DNA from: an uncultured Clostridia bacterium
GTDB lineage: Bacteria > Bacillota > Clostridia > TANB77 > CAG-508
DNA: 64,000 bases
Assembly: GCA_934122085.1 (NCBI GenBank)
Contig: CAKOVS010000005.1
Span: 84,307 to 148,306, forward strand
Reading direction: 5' to 3'
The notes under the pieces were generated by a model that was given only the letters and a program-made list of their open reading frames with translations, did no database searches and was not told the DNA's origin. Within the stretch, counting starts at the first letter, position 1; every line of letters begins with the position of its first letter. A program made the position numbers and the translations under genes. Below are positions 16,772 to 26,160 of this stretch, one piece after another.

Positions 16772-17509
16772 ATGTTTGGATATGGTATAGACAAGAAAAC
16801 ACTATATATAGTAGCAGGAATATTAGTAATAATATCATTATTTAGTTATGGAACAGACGGAATAATAGATTTATTATTATCAGTTCCAGCAGTATTAATA
16901 GCAATAACAGTTCATGAATTTGGACATGCATTTGCAGCATATAAATTAGGAGATGACACACCAGTAAGACAAGGAAGATTAAGCTTAAATCCATTTGATC
17001 ATATAGATCCATTAGGAATAGCAATGTTATTATTTGCACATATCGGATGGGGAAAGCCAGTAGAAATAGACCCAAGAAATTATAATAGAAACATATCTGT
17101 AGAAAAAGCAGATGCAATAGTATCATTTGCAGGACCATTAATGAATTTTATAACAGCATTAATATTTGCACTAATATATTGTGCAATAATAAAATTTGCT
17201 AAAATAACATTTATATCAACAACTGTAGGCAGTGTTATAATGGCAATGGTTGCATATATAATAACAATGAATATAGGACTTGGAGTATTTAATTTAATAC
17301 CATTACCACCACTAGACGGATCAAAAATATTTCTTCCAATATTGCCAAGAGGAGCAAAAACATGGTTTATAGAAAATGAAAGAATATTTTATATAATATT
17401 TTTAGTTATATGGATATCAGGAATTGCAGGAAATATGATTTCACCATTAATAAGCAAAATGACAAGTGCAATATTAGGAATAGCATTAAAAATATTTGGA
17501 TTAGCATAG
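16772..17509 (+). CDS. Site-2 protease-family membrane metallopeptidase (M50)
   Basis: ATG follows AGGAG; 245 aa. It is an integral membrane zinc protease. HEFGH (about residue 50) supplies the zinc ligands and catalytic Glu, and NLIPLPPLDG (about 177) supplies the third ligand. Several hydrophobic helices surround them and there is no PDZ domain, so this is the short YwhC/Rip-like form rather than RseP. Such proteases cut membrane-spanning substrates; the target is not evident. tsaD starts 34 bp downstream and is probably co-transcribed. Confidence 0.88.
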   Translation: MFGYGIDKKTLYIVAGILVIISLFSYGTDGIIDLLLSVPAVLIAITVHEFGHAFAAYKLGDDTPVRQGRLSLNPFDHIDPLGIAMLLFAHIGWGKPVEIDPRNYNRNISVEKADAIVSFAGPLMNFITALIFALIYCAIIKFAKITFISTTVGSVIMAMVAYIITMNIGLGVFNLIPLPPLDGSKIFLPILPRGAKTWFIENERIFYIIFLVIWISGIAGNMISPLISKMTSAILGIALKIFGLA

Positions 17510-17543
17510 ATGAACTAATAGAAAATGAAAGGACAGAACAAAA

Positions 17544-18539
17544 TTGAAAGAAACATTAGTATTAGGAATAGAATCAAGCTGTGATGAAACCTCTGTAGCC
17601 GTTGTAAAAAACGGCAGAGAGGTTTTGTCAAATGTAATAGATACACAAATAAAAATACATGAGCAATTTGGAGGAGTTGTACCAGAAATTGCATCAAGAA
17701 ATCATATAGAAGCAATTTCAAGAGTAACAAAATTAGCATTAGAACAAGCAAATGTAAAATTAGAAGATATAGATATAATAGCACCAACATATGGACCAGG
17801 TTTAGTAGGAGCATTATTAGTAGGAGTTTCATATGGAAGAGGTTTAGCCTATGCATTAAATAAACCACTTGTAGGAGTAAACCACCTAGAAGGACATATA
17901 TCAGCTAATTATATAACACATCCAGACTTAGAACCACCATTTTTATGTATGTTAACATCTGGAGGAAATACACAAATTGTATATGTAAAAGATTATTGTG
18001 ATATGGAAGTATTGGGAAGAACAAGAGATGATGCAATTGGAGAAGCATTTGACAAAGTTGCAAGAGTAATTGGATTAACATATCCAGGAGGACCAAAGAT
18101 TGATAAATTAGCTGAGCAAGGACAAGCAACAATCAATTTTCCAAAAACACATTTTGAAAATTTAGATTTCAGCTTTAGTGGAATAAAAACAGCAGTAATA
18201 AACTTACATCACAAAGATCCAGAAGTAAACAAAGCAGATTTATGTATGAGCTTTGAAAAAGCAGTAACAGAAGTATTAACAGAAAATATAGAAAAAGCAA
18301 TAAAACAAACAGGAATAAAAAAAGTAGTATTAGCAGGAGGAGTATCTGCAAATACACATATAAGAGAAGAATTCGAAAAATTAGGTCAAAAATTAAGTGT
18401 ACAAATATATAAACCAGATTTAAAACTATGTACAGACAATGCAGCAATGATAGGGTCTGCTGGATATTATAGATATTTACATGGAGATATATCAGACAAT
18501 ACACTTAATGCAGTTCCAAATTTAAAAATAGGTGAATAA
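17544..18539 (+). CDS. tsaD: tRNA N6-adenosine threonylcarbamoyltransferase
   Basis: TTG start after GAAAGGA; 331 aa, the family length. It transfers the threonylcarbamoyl group to A37 of ANN-decoding tRNAs, acting with TsaB and TsaE (not in the window). [14 protein letters not shown] forms the N-terminal ASKHA phosphate loop. The metal-binding His pair lies in NHLEGHI (about 113-118), and SGGNTQIV and LAGGVSAN mark the second nucleotide-binding half. It sits in a short run with the M50 protease and a phosphoesterase. Confidence 0.96.
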   Translation: MKETLVLGIESSCDETSVAVVKNGREVLSNVIDTQIKIHEQFGGVVPEIASRNHIEAISRVTKLALEQANVKLEDIDIIAPTYGPGLVGALLVGVSYGRGLAYALNKPLVGVNHLEGHISANYITHPDLEPPFLCMLTSGGNTQIVYVKDYCDMEVLGRTRDDAIGEAFDKVARVIGLTYPGGPKIDKLAEQGQATINFPKTHFENLDFSFSGIKTAVINLHHKDPEVNKADLCMSFEKAVTEVLTENIEKAIKQTGIKKVVLAGGVSANTHIREEFEKLGQKLSVQIYKPDLKLCTDNAAMIGSAGYYRYLHGDISDNTLNAVPNLKIGE

Positions 18540-18580
18540 TTACAGTTTCAAGAAGAAACTTTAGAAGGGAAAATAAAAGA

Positions 18581-19285
18581 ATGTCAATATTCGTAATTGC
18601 CGATTTACATTTATCATTCAAAAATCCAAAACCAATGGATATATTTGGAGATAATTGGACAAAACACGAAGAAAAAATAAAAAAAGATTGGAATGAAAAA
18701 GTAAAAGAAGAAGATTTGGTAGTATTACCAGGGGATTTTTCATGGGCAACATATATTGAAGACACAATACCAGATTTTGAATATTTAAACAGTTTACCAG
18801 GAAAGAAAATTATGCTAAAAGGAAACCATGATTATTGGTGGACAACAGTTACAAGTATGAGAAAATTCCTAAAAGAAAATAATTTTCAAAATATAGACTT
18901 TTTATATAATAACAGTTTTGAATATGAAAACAAAATTTTATGTGGTACAAGAGGATGGAGTCTTGTAGATGAAGAAATAGACGAAAAATTAATAAATAGA
19001 GAATTAGGAAGACTAGAATTATCATTACAAGATGGAGAAAAAAAAGCAGGAGAAAACAAAGAAATAATAGTATTTATGCATTATCCACCAATTACTAAAA
19101 ATAAAATTTTATCAGAAGAAGAAATGAAATTTATAGAATTAATGAAAAAATATAATGTAAAAAGATGTTATTATGGACATTTACATGGAAACTCAATACA
19201 TGATGCAATTGAAGGAAAAATACAAGGAATAGAATTAAAATTAGTAAGTGCAGACGGACTAGATTTTAAGTTAATAAAAATATAA
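18581..19285 (+). CDS. Metallophosphoesterase
   Basis: ATG follows GAAGGG; 234 aa. Calcineurin-like fold with all metal motifs: ADLHLS (7-12), GDFSWA (about 50), GNHDYWW (about 81), HYPP (about 168) and GHLHG (about 205). It probably cleaves phosphodiesters or monoesters in the cytosol; the substrate is not predictable. A small stem-loop (AGTTTC/GAAACT) precedes the ribosome site. It is likely the last gene of the 16772-19285 unit. Confidence 0.9.
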   Translation: MSIFVIADLHLSFKNPKPMDIFGDNWTKHEEKIKKDWNEKVKEEDLVVLPGDFSWATYIEDTIPDFEYLNSLPGKKIMLKGNHDYWWTTVTSMRKFLKENNFQNIDFLYNNSFEYENKILCGTRGWSLVDEEIDEKLINRELGRLELSLQDGEKKAGENKEIIVFMHYPPITKNKILSEEEMKFIELMKKYNVKRCYYGHLHGNSIHDAIEGKIQGIELKLVSADGLDFKLIKI

Positions 19286-19403
19286 GAATTAATTCACATC
19301 AAGAACACAAATAAAAAATAATTTGGCAACAAAATATAGATAAAATCATATCATAAAAACGGAATTAAGTTATATATCTAACACAAATAAATATAACTAA
19401 AAT

Positions 19404-19443
19404 GAAGGAAAAGTTGAAAAACTACAATTTTTTCAAACTTCCT
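19404..19443 (+). promoter_or_regulatory. Stem-loop in the leader of the alarmone synthetase gene
   Basis: GAAGGAAAAGTTGAAAAA pairs largely with TTTTTTCAAACTTCC just before the ribosome site (GAGGA, 19456). There is no T-tract after it. It could stabilise or regulate the leader. The 180-bp gap holds nothing else I can support. Confidence 0.35.
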
Positions 19444-19466
19444 TAAGGAAGAAATGAGGATTAATT

Positions 19467-20114
19467 ATGAGAGAAAATGATTTAATGATAATTGAAAAAT
19501 GTATAGAAAACAAAAATGAAAAATTAGATGTGAAAGAAGAGCCATTTGAAAAATTAATGTTTTTTTACAAATCAGCATTAAAGCAATTAGAATTACAAAT
19601 GAATATAATAAAAGATGAATTCAAATTAATATATAATTATGATTTAATAGATCATATAGACACAAGAATAAAAGAACCAAAAAGTATTGTAAAGAAAATG
19701 GAAAAGAAAAAATATGACAAAACATATTTAAATTTAATAGAAAAAATAAATGATATTGCAGGAATAAGAATTGTATGCACACTAAAAGACGACATATTTT
19801 TTATTAGAGATTTAGTAAAACAAATACCAGACATACATGTATTAAAAGAAAAAGATTATGTAACAAATCCAAAAGAAAGTGGATATTCAAGTTATCATAT
19901 GATTGTAGAAGTACCAGTAAAACTAACACAAAAAACAATATATGTAAAATGTGAAATTCAAATAAGAACACTAGCAATGGACTTTTGGGCAAGCTTTGAA
20001 CATAAAGTAAAATATAAAACAAAAAATGATGTAAATCCTAAAATGTCAAAAGAATTAGTAAGTTGTGCAAAAATGATAAATAAATTTGATACCAAAATGA
20101 TAAATTATAAATAA
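19467..20114 (+). CDS. relQ: Small alarmone synthetase, (p)ppGpp synthetase RelQ type
   Basis: ATG follows GAGGA; 215 aa, a single RelA/SpoT synthetase domain without the hydrolase or regulatory domains. It would pyrophosphorylate GTP or GDP from ATP. Visible motifs are HIDTRIKEPKSIVKKMEKK (ATP-binding region), INDIAGIRIVC, NPKESGYSSYHM and the catalytic CEIQIRTLAMDFW. Length and the VKCEIQIRT/FEHKVKYK pattern fit the tetrameric RelQ/YjbM branch. It is a monocistronic unit bounded by a leader stem-loop and a terminator. Confidence 0.9.
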   Translation: MRENDLMIIEKCIENKNEKLDVKEEPFEKLMFFYKSALKQLELQMNIIKDEFKLIYNYDLIDHIDTRIKEPKSIVKKMEKKKYDKTYLNLIEKINDIAGIRIVCTLKDDIFFIRDLVKQIPDIHVLKEKDYVTNPKESGYSSYHMIVEVPVKLTQKTIYVKCEIQIRTLAMDFWASFEHKVKYKTKNDVNPKMSKELVSCAKMINKFDTKMINYK

Positions 20115-20220
20115 GCTAGTCTAAGATTTTCTATCAAATGAAAATTTTAAGAAAATCTAAAACTCGCCATATTTATCTAGTACAGAAAGTTCTCCTACAA
20201 GGAGAACTTTCCTACTATAT
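20115..20220 (-). repeat. Dispersed two-hairpin element, copy 1 (reverse orientation)
   Basis: It is the reverse complement of the element at 28761, 37921 and 51703. Hairpin 1 has the arms GAAAGTTCTCC and GGAGAACTTTC. Hairpin 2 has arms related to GAGTCTTAGATTTTC and GAAAATCTTAGACTC, with several mismatches here. In the element's own orientation its TATATAGTAGG end directly follows a T-tract (20221-20226 read in reverse). Confidence 0.85.
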
Positions 20221-20250
20221 AAAAAAGCAAAAATTTAATTTCGCTTTTTT
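20221..20250. terminator. Terminator of the alarmone synthetase gene
   Basis: AAAAAAGC and GCTTTTTT flank an AT-rich inner stem. It has T-tracts in both directions and abuts repeat copy 1. Confidence 0.6.
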
Positions 20251-20346
20251 GATAGGAATTATTGACAAAAAAAATTTTTTAGTAGATAATATAAACGATT
20301 ACGAAAAGAAAAAAAGAAAAGAAAATAACTTAGGAGGAAATAAATA

Positions 20347-22914
20347 ATGTACATATTTAATAGAATTACAGTAAATCCACAACTACCAAAAAGAATAAAT
20401 AGATTAAATGAAATAGCAAATAATCTATGGTGGGCATGGAATACTGAATTTTTAAGATTATTAAAAACAATGGACGGAGACTTGTGGGAAAAATGTGATA
20501 AAAATCCAGTTAAATTTTTAAAACATATATCACAAGAAAAATTAGAAGAAGCAGAAAACAATGCGCAATTTGTAAAAGATTATGACAAAATAGTTGAGAA
20601 TTTTGATTCATATATGGCAAGCAGAAATACATGGTTTGCACAAAAATATCCAGAAAACAAAAATGATTTAATTGCATACTTCTCAGCAGAATATGGATTG
20701 GATCAAACAATAGCAATATATTCAGGAGGATTAGGAATATTATCTGGAGATCATTTAAAATCAGCAAGTGACTTAGGTATTCCATTAGTAGCAGTTGGTT
20801 TAATGTATAAAAATGGATATTTTCATCAAAGAATAGATAAAGATGGAATACAACATCCTGAATATAAAGATTTAAATTTATCAGATTTACCAATACACCC
20901 TGTTAAAGATCAAGATGGAAAAGATTTTATAACATATGTAAAGTTTCCAGCAAGAAGAATATATTTAAAAGTATGGCAAATTAATGTAGGAAGAATAAAA
21001 TTATATTTATTAGATTCAGACATAGATATAAATGCAGAAGAAGACAGAGGAACAACAGCAAAGTTATATGGTGGAGACCAAGAAATGAGAATCCGTCAAG
21101 AAATCATACTTGGAATGGGAGGAGTTAACACATTAAAAAAATTAGGATTAACACCAACTGTATACCATATGAATGAAGGACATTCAGCATTCTTAAACTT
21201 AGAATTAATAAAAAATACAATAAGAGATAAACAAGTATCATTTGATATAGCAAGAGATATAGCATCATCAAAAACAGTATTTACAACACATACACCAGTT
21301 CCAGCTGGAAATGATATATTCCCAATAGAATTAGTAGAAAAATATTTTAAAGATTTCTGGCCACGTTTAGGATTAACAAGAGAAGAATTCCTAAAACTAG
21401 GAATGAAACCATGTGATAATCTTGAGCAAGGATTTAATATGGGAATACTAGCATTAAAAATAGCAGGAAAGAAAAATGGGGTAAGTAAATTACATGGTGA
21501 GGTATCAAGAGAACTATTCTCAGAAGTATGGCCACATATAGCACCAAATGAATCTCCAATAACATATGTAACAAACGGAATTCATACATGTACATGGCTA
21601 GCACCAAAATTAAAAGACTTATATAACAAATATTTAATTCCATATTGGCAAGACAATATACATGAAGATGAAGTTTGGAAGAAAATAGACACAATTCCAG
21701 ATGATAAATTATGGGAAGTCCATATGGAAAGAAAGCAAAAATTAATTAATGTAATAAAACAAAATCTAACAAATAGATTAAGAAGAGAAGGAGTAGGTTA
21801 TGATGCAATAAATGAAGCAACAGCAAACTTACGTCCAGATACATTAATGATAGGTTTTGCAAGAAGATTTGCAACATATAAAAGAGCAACATTAATATTT
21901 AAAGATATAGAAAGAATAACTCAAATATTAAATAATACAGATAGACCAGTAATATTAGTATTTGCAGGAAAAGCACATCCAGCTGATAGATATGGAGCTG
22001 ATTTAATAAAACAAATACATGAAGTATCAATGATGCCACAATTCAGAGGAAAAATATTTATATTAGAAAATTATAGTATAGAAATATCAAGATATTTAGT
22101 AAGTGGTGTAGATGTTTGGTTAAACAATCCAAGAAGACCAATGGAGGCATCTGGAACAAGTGGACAAAAAGCTTCTGTAAATGGAGTTGTAAACTTCAGT
22201 GTTTTAGATGGATGGTGGGCAGAAGGATACAACCAAAAAAATGGTTGGACAATTGGAACAAATTCAGAATATCCATCATATGAAGAACAAGATATTGCAG
22301 ATAGCCAAAGCATGTATTATACATTAGAAAATAAGATAATACCAGCATATTATTCAAAAGATGAAAATGGAATCTCTAAAAAATGGATGCAATACATGAA
22401 GAACTCAATCATGTCAACAGGTGGAAAATATAGTACAGCAAGAATGTTAGTAGATTATACAAATCAATTATATATTCCATTATGTAATTTAACAAAAAAA
22501 TATTATACAAATTTAGAATCAGTTACAGAATATAGTACATGGAAAAAAGATATTACAGCAAATTGGAAAGATGTTCAAATAGAACAAATTGAAGGAAATG
22601 CAGATAATATTACATTAGATGCAGGAAATCAAATAGAAGTAAAATGTGTTGTAACATTACCAAATATTGATGCAAAACATATTGAGGCACAAGTGTATTA
22701 TGGAAAATTCTTAGATAATGGATCTGTTCAAGATGTAAAAATTATACCAATGAAACTTGATGGAAAAGATGATGAAAATAAGAAATATTATTATTCAGCA
22801 AAAATAGATTTAATATCAGGTGGAAATTATGGATATTCATTTAGAGTTATGCCAAAACATGAAATGTTATTGGAAAGTGCAAATTTAGACTTAATAAAAT
22901 GGGTTGAAAAATAA
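20347..22914 (+). CDS. glgP: Alpha-glucan (glycogen) phosphorylase
   Basis: ATG follows TAGGAGG; 855 aa. It releases glucose-1-phosphate from glycogen or maltodextrin using PLP. The N-terminus (PKRINRLNEIANNLWWAWN) is the DUF3417 domain of the long phosphorylase branch. Conserved phosphorylase blocks include YFSAEYGLDQTIAIYSGGLG, THTPVPAGNDIFP, YHMNEGHSAF and ARRFATYKRATL. The PLP-site region EASGTSGQKASVNGVVN is intact. It is monocistronic, with no other glycogen gene next to it. Confidence 0.95.
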   Translation: MYIFNRITVNPQLPKRINRLNEIANNLWWAWNTEFLRLLKTMDGDLWEKCDKNPVKFLKHISQEKLEEAENNAQFVKDYDKIVENFDSYMASRNTWFAQKYPENKNDLIAYFSAEYGLDQTIAIYSGGLGILSGDHLKSASDLGIPLVAVGLMYKNGYFHQRIDKDGIQHPEYKDLNLSDLPIHPVKDQDGKDFITYVKFPARRIYLKVWQINVGRIKLYLLDSDIDINAEEDRGTTAKLYGGDQEMRIRQEIILGMGGVNTLKKLGLTPTVYHMNEGHSAFLNLELIKNTIRDKQVSFDIARDIASSKTVFTTHTPVPAGNDIFPIELVEKYFKDFWPRLGLTREEFLKLGMKPCDNLEQGFNMGILALKIAGKKNGVSKLHGEVSRELFSEVWPHIAPNESPITYVTNGIHTCTWLAPKLKDLYNKYLIPYWQDNIHEDEVWKKIDTIPDDKLWEVHMERKQKLINVIKQNLTNRLRREGVGYDAINEATANLRPDTLMIGFARRFATYKRATLIFKDIERITQILNNTDRPVILVFAGKAHPADRYGADLIKQIHEVSMMPQFRGKIFILENYSIEISRYLVSGVDVWLNNPRRPMEASGTSGQKASVNGVVNFSVLDGWWAEGYNQKNGWTIGTNSEYPSYEEQDIADSQSMYYTLENKIIPAYYSKDENGISKKWMQYMKNSIMSTGGKYSTARMLVDYTNQLYIPLCNLTKKYYTNLESVTEYSTWKKDITANWKDVQIEQIEGNADNITLDAGNQIEVKCVVTLPNIDAKHIEAQVYYGKFLDNGSVQDVKIIPMKLDGKDDENKKYYYSAKIDLISGGNYGYSFRVMPKHEMLLESANLDLIKWVEK

Positions 22915-22915
22915 A

Positions 22916-22952
22916 AAAGAAGAGATGAATTACAAAAAATTCATCTCTTTTA
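22916..22952. terminator. Bidirectional terminator between glgP and tmcAL
   Basis: AAGAGATGAATT pairs with AATTCATCTCTT, with flanking A- and T-tracts on both sides of two convergent genes. Confidence 0.8.
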
Positions 22953-24188
22953 AACTATTATTAATTTATGAGTATAGTCCAAATTAGCTTTAGACTCATA
23001 TTCAAATCCCAAAGTATAAACATTAGAAGCCCAAATATCTTTTTGAAGTAAATGTTTCAAATTTTTATTAGAAGAATCATCCATAAACTTTTTTGGAGAA
23101 GTAATTAAATTCAATTTTGGATTTCTTCTTGAAGCTTCACTAATGATTTTTTTACCATTTTCATTAAAACCTAGAATTCTTATATATGGAGTAAGCTTTT
23201 TAGAAAGTTGCATATCATCTTTTGTAATACCAAGAATTGCATATAAAAGAATTCTTTGAAGTCTAGTTCTAGTATATCTTTTTGTATCAATCAAAGTTAA
23301 TAATTCAACAACACTATTACATGAATTTGCAGCATCTTTAATTGCATATTCCAAACCTTCAGAAACATCTGGTAAATTAGCAATATCAGCAATAGTCATA
23401 CGTCTTAATGTATATAAAATTTCTTTATCAAAAGCAGATAAATCTTTAACATAAATTCCTTTTTTTAAACAATCTTCTAATAAATAAAAAGAATCTTCAG
23501 GCATATATTTTTGTAATTGATCAATATTAGGAGAAATACAGGTAGAACGGATTGCAGAACCACTTGCAAAACGTGATGAAGAAGAAAACATGTTGTTATT
23601 ATGTTCAGCTTCTTGTCTTTTTATAGTAACAGGTTGAATGAAAGAATCCTGTTTTTTCAATGCCTTTAAATATTCAATTCCCAAAATATTATTTGGAGAA
23701 GAGAGCACATTAGCAAATCTTCTCATATTACCAAGATACATCATTAAAGCCTTTTCTCTAGCTTTAGGAAAGGAAACACCAGTAGATAATTCATGAGAAA
23801 GCAATGTTCTATATGCTTTTGGTTCTTCAACAAGAACTTGAACAATATCATCTAAAATAGAAATATCTCCACATTCACTTCCAAAACACAAATAATCAAC
23901 AATGTTAAGTGAATCAAGAATTTTTGTTGCACCATATGCAAAATTTTCAGCACTAGAAATTGAATATATAGTAGGTAACTCTAATACTAAGTCAACACCA
24001 CATTTTAAAGCCATTTCAGTTTTTACCCATTTACTAACGATTGCTGGATCTCCTCTTTGAGAAAAATTACCTGAAATTACAGCAACAGAATAGTCTGAAT
24101 TTGTAAGTTTTTTTGCTTCATTTAAGTGATATAAGTGGCCATTATGAAATGGATTATATTCACAAATTACTCCTAGTACATTGCTCAT
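22950..24188 (-). CDS. tmcAL: tRNA(Met) cytidine acetate ligase
   Basis: 412 aa. It acetylates the wobble cytidine of elongator tRNA-Met using acetate and ATP. The N-terminus GVICEYNPFHNGHLYHL carries the nucleotidyltransferase HxGH motif, followed by ISGNFSQRGDPAIV and VDLVLELPTIYSISSAENFA, all characteristic of the YlbM/TmcAL family. It is transcribed divergently from rnhA. Confidence 0.93.
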   Translation of the reverse strand: MSNVLGVICEYNPFHNGHLYHLNEAKKLTNSDYSVAVISGNFSQRGDPAIVSKWVKTEMALKCGVDLVLELPTIYSISSAENFAYGATKILDSLNIVDYLCFGSECGDISILDDIVQVLVEEPKAYRTLLSHELSTGVSFPKAREKALMMYLGNMRRFANVLSSPNNILGIEYLKALKKQDSFIQPVTIKRQEAEHNNNMFSSSSRFASGSAIRSTCISPNIDQLQKYMPEDSFYLLEDCLKKGIYVKDLSAFDKEILYTLRRMTIADIANLPDVSEGLEYAIKDAANSCNSVVELLTLIDTKRYTRTRLQRILLYAILGITKDDMQLSKKLTPYIRILGFNENGKKIISEASRRNPKLNLITSPKKFMDDSSNKNLKHLLQKDIWASNVYTLGFEYESKANLDYTHKLIIV

Positions 24189-24216
24189 AATAAGATTTCC
24201 TTTCTTTAAATTTCTC

Positions 24217-24245
24217 TTGTAATTTCTAAAAATTATTGATATAAT
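24217..24245 (+). promoter_or_regulatory. Promoter of rnhA
   Basis: TTGTAA, 17-base spacer, TATAAT in the 129-bp divergent gap. A weaker reverse-strand promoter (TTGTAT-17-TAAGAT) for tmcAL overlaps the same gap. Confidence 0.55.
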
Positions 24246-24317
24246 CTTATCACAAAAAAACTAGATATACAAGAAAATTTTAGAAATTTATACAATGGTA
24301 TGAAAGGATATTAACAA

Positions 24318-24755
24318 ATGGAAGAAAAAGTTATTATATATACAGATGGTGCTTGTTCAGGAAATCCAGGACCAGGTGGTTGGGGAGCAATTTTAATGTA
24401 CAAAGGTGCAAAAAAAGAAATATCTGGAGGAAAGAAAGATACAACAAATAATATAATGGAAGTTACAGCCGTAATAGAAGCATTAAAATGCTTAAAAGTA
24501 AAAAGTGATGTACAAGTATATAGTGATAGTGCATATACTGTAAATGCGTTTAATCAAAAATGGATATATGGCTGGATAAAAAAAGGCTGGAAAACAGCAG
24601 GTGGAGATCCTGTAAAAAATAAAGAATTATGGCAAGAACTATATAGTTTAACACAAAAACATAATGTTGAATTTATAAAAGTAAAAGGACATGCTGATAA
24701 TGAATATAATAATAGATGTGATGAACTAGCAAGAAATGCGATAAAATCATTATAA
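24318..24755 (+). CDS. rnhA: Ribonuclease HI
   Basis: ATG follows GAAAGGA; 145 aa, family length. It degrades RNA in RNA-DNA hybrids. Catalytic residues are in place: Asp in [11 protein letters not shown], Glu in NNIMEVTAV, Asp in [11 protein letters not shown] and the final Asp in NNRCDELAR; the His loop is [11 protein letters not shown]. The basic handle region ([20 protein letters not shown]) is present, as in E. coli-type RNase HI. Confidence 0.96.
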   Translation: MEEKVIIYTDGACSGNPGPGGWGAILMYKGAKKEISGGKKDTTNNIMEVTAVIEALKCLKVKSDVQVYSDSAYTVNAFNQKWIYGWIKKGWKTAGGDPVKNKELWQELYSLTQKHNVEFIKVKGHADNEYNNRCDELARNAIKSL

Positions 24756-24819
24756 AAGAAAGTATAATAAATTTAATTTTTGGAAATAATAACAAAAATA
24801 TTAAGAGAGGAAAATTGTT

Positions 24820-25494
24820 ATGAAAAAGAAAATTATATTTATTATACTTTTATTAGTTTTAGTAGTAACTTTTGATGTTGTATTAATGAGTTGGAATTCA
24901 GAAGTTGAAGCATTATCAAAATATGGTTCGAGAGGAACTGAAGTAAAGACAATACAAGAAAAATTAAAAAGATGGGGATATTATAGTGGTTCTGTAGATG
25001 GAATATATGGAAGTCAAACAGTTTCTGCTGTAAAAAAATTTCAGAAGAAAAATGGATTAACTGTTGATGGAATTGCAGGGACACAAACACTTAAAGCAAT
25101 GGGAATAACATCTAGTTCATCATCATCATCTTCTTCAAATAATTCATCAAATGTAAATTTACTAGCAAGAGTTGTTTATGGAGAAGCAAGAGGCGAACCA
25201 TATACAGGGCAAGTTGCAGTAGCTGCAGTAGTTCTTAATAGAGTAAAAAGTAGTAAATTTCCAAACACAATAGCAGGAGTGGTATATCAAAGTGGAGCAT
25301 TTGATGCTGTAGCAGATGGTCAAGTGAATATGACGCCAGATGCAACTGCCAAAAAAGCAGCTCAAGACGCATTAAATGGATGGGATCCATCTTATGGGGC
25401 AATATATTATTTTAATCCTAGCACAGCTACAAATAAATGGATTTGGTCAAGACCAATGACTGTAACAATAGGAAAACATAGATTTTGTAAATAA
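24820..25494 (+). CDS. sleB: Spore cortex-lytic enzyme SleB
   Basis: ATG follows AGAGAGG; 224 aa. The N-terminal hydrophobic segment (4-22) is a signal or anchor. Residues 30-88 are a peptidoglycan-binding domain (GSRGTEVKTIQEKLKRWGYY). A poly-Ser linker (about 94-108) leads to the SleB hydrolase domain starting NLLARVVYGEARGEPYTGQV, whose Glu is the lytic transglycosylase residue. SleB attacks muramic-delta-lactam cortex during spore germination, so the host makes endospores. The usual partner ypeB does not follow; the next gene pair encodes a sigma factor and a PepSY-like membrane protein. Confidence 0.93.
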   Translation: MKKKIIFIILLLVLVVTFDVVLMSWNSEVEALSKYGSRGTEVKTIQEKLKRWGYYSGSVDGIYGSQTVSAVKKFQKKNGLTVDGIAGTQTLKAMGITSSSSSSSSSNNSSNVNLLARVVYGEARGEPYTGQVAVAAVVLNRVKSSKFPNTIAGVVYQSGAFDAVADGQVNMTPDATAKKAAQDALNGWDPSYGAIYYFNPSTATNKWIWSRPMTVTIGKHRFCK

Positions 25495-25503
25495 AAATGA
25501 ATC

Positions 25504-25533
25504 GACTATGATAAATATTCATAGTCTTTTTTT
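25504..25533 (+). terminator. Terminator of sleB
   Basis: GACTATGA pairs with TTCATAGTC, followed by seven T. Confidence 0.8.
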
Positions 25534-25611
25534 ATTATTTATGCAACATTTTCTTGAAAAAAGACATTATATAAGTGTAAGATATCTTATGAAAGACAAA
25601 GGAGAGAAAAA

Positions 25612-26142
25612 TTGAAACAATATAAAATATTAGAAGATTATGTAGAAAATGAACAATTAAATATAGAACAAGTAATAAAAGATTATAGTGGATATGTATA
25701 TACAGCAATAATCAATATTTCAGAAAATTTAAGTAATGAAGATATAGAAGAAATTTTATCAGATGTATTTTTTATCTTTTGGAAGAAAAAAGATACATTA
25801 AAAAAAGATGATAAAATAAGTTTTTATTTAGTAGGAATAGCCAAAAACCTTATAAAAGAAAAATATAGAAAGCAAAAAGGTAATTTAAATATAGATGATT
25901 TTGAAAATAATATATCAACTAATGATGATATATATGAATATTATGAAGAAAAATGTCGAATAGAACAAATACAAAAAATAGTAAATAATTTAGATGACAT
26001 AGATAAAGCAATATTTAGAATGTTTTACTATAATAATCAAAAATCAAAAGAAATATCACGAAAACTAAAGATGAATGAAATTACAATAAGATCAAGATTA
26101 CATAGAATTAGAAAGCAAATAAAAGAAAATATAGATTTTTAG
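25612..26142 (+). CDS. Sigma-70 family (ECF-like) RNA polymerase sigma factor
   Basis: TTG start after AAAGGAGAG; 176 aa, the size of an ECF factor with regions 2 and 4 only. Region 2 includes DIEEILSDVFFIFWKKKDTL and ISFYLVGIAKNLIKEKYRK. Region 4 is the C-terminal helix-turn-helix QKSKEISRKLKMNEITIRSRLHR. It directs RNA polymerase to a specific promoter set. The membrane protein 18 bp downstream is its probable anti-sigma partner, so the pair would respond to an extracytoplasmic signal. No autoregulated promoter could be assigned. Confidence 0.85.
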   Translation: MKQYKILEDYVENEQLNIEQVIKDYSGYVYTAIINISENLSNEDIEEILSDVFFIFWKKKDTLKKDDKISFYLVGIAKNLIKEKYRKQKGNLNIDDFENNISTNDDIYEYYEEKCRIEQIQKIVNNLDDIDKAIFRMFYYNNQKSKEISRKLKMNEITIRSRLHRIRKQIKENIDF

Positions 26143-26160
26143 GTGAAAGGAAAATAAATT

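Noticed and set aside
20138..20347. 69-aa open frame between the alarmone synthetase and glgP
   Set aside because: It runs through repeat copy 1 and the terminator, has no ribosome site and no conserved features.
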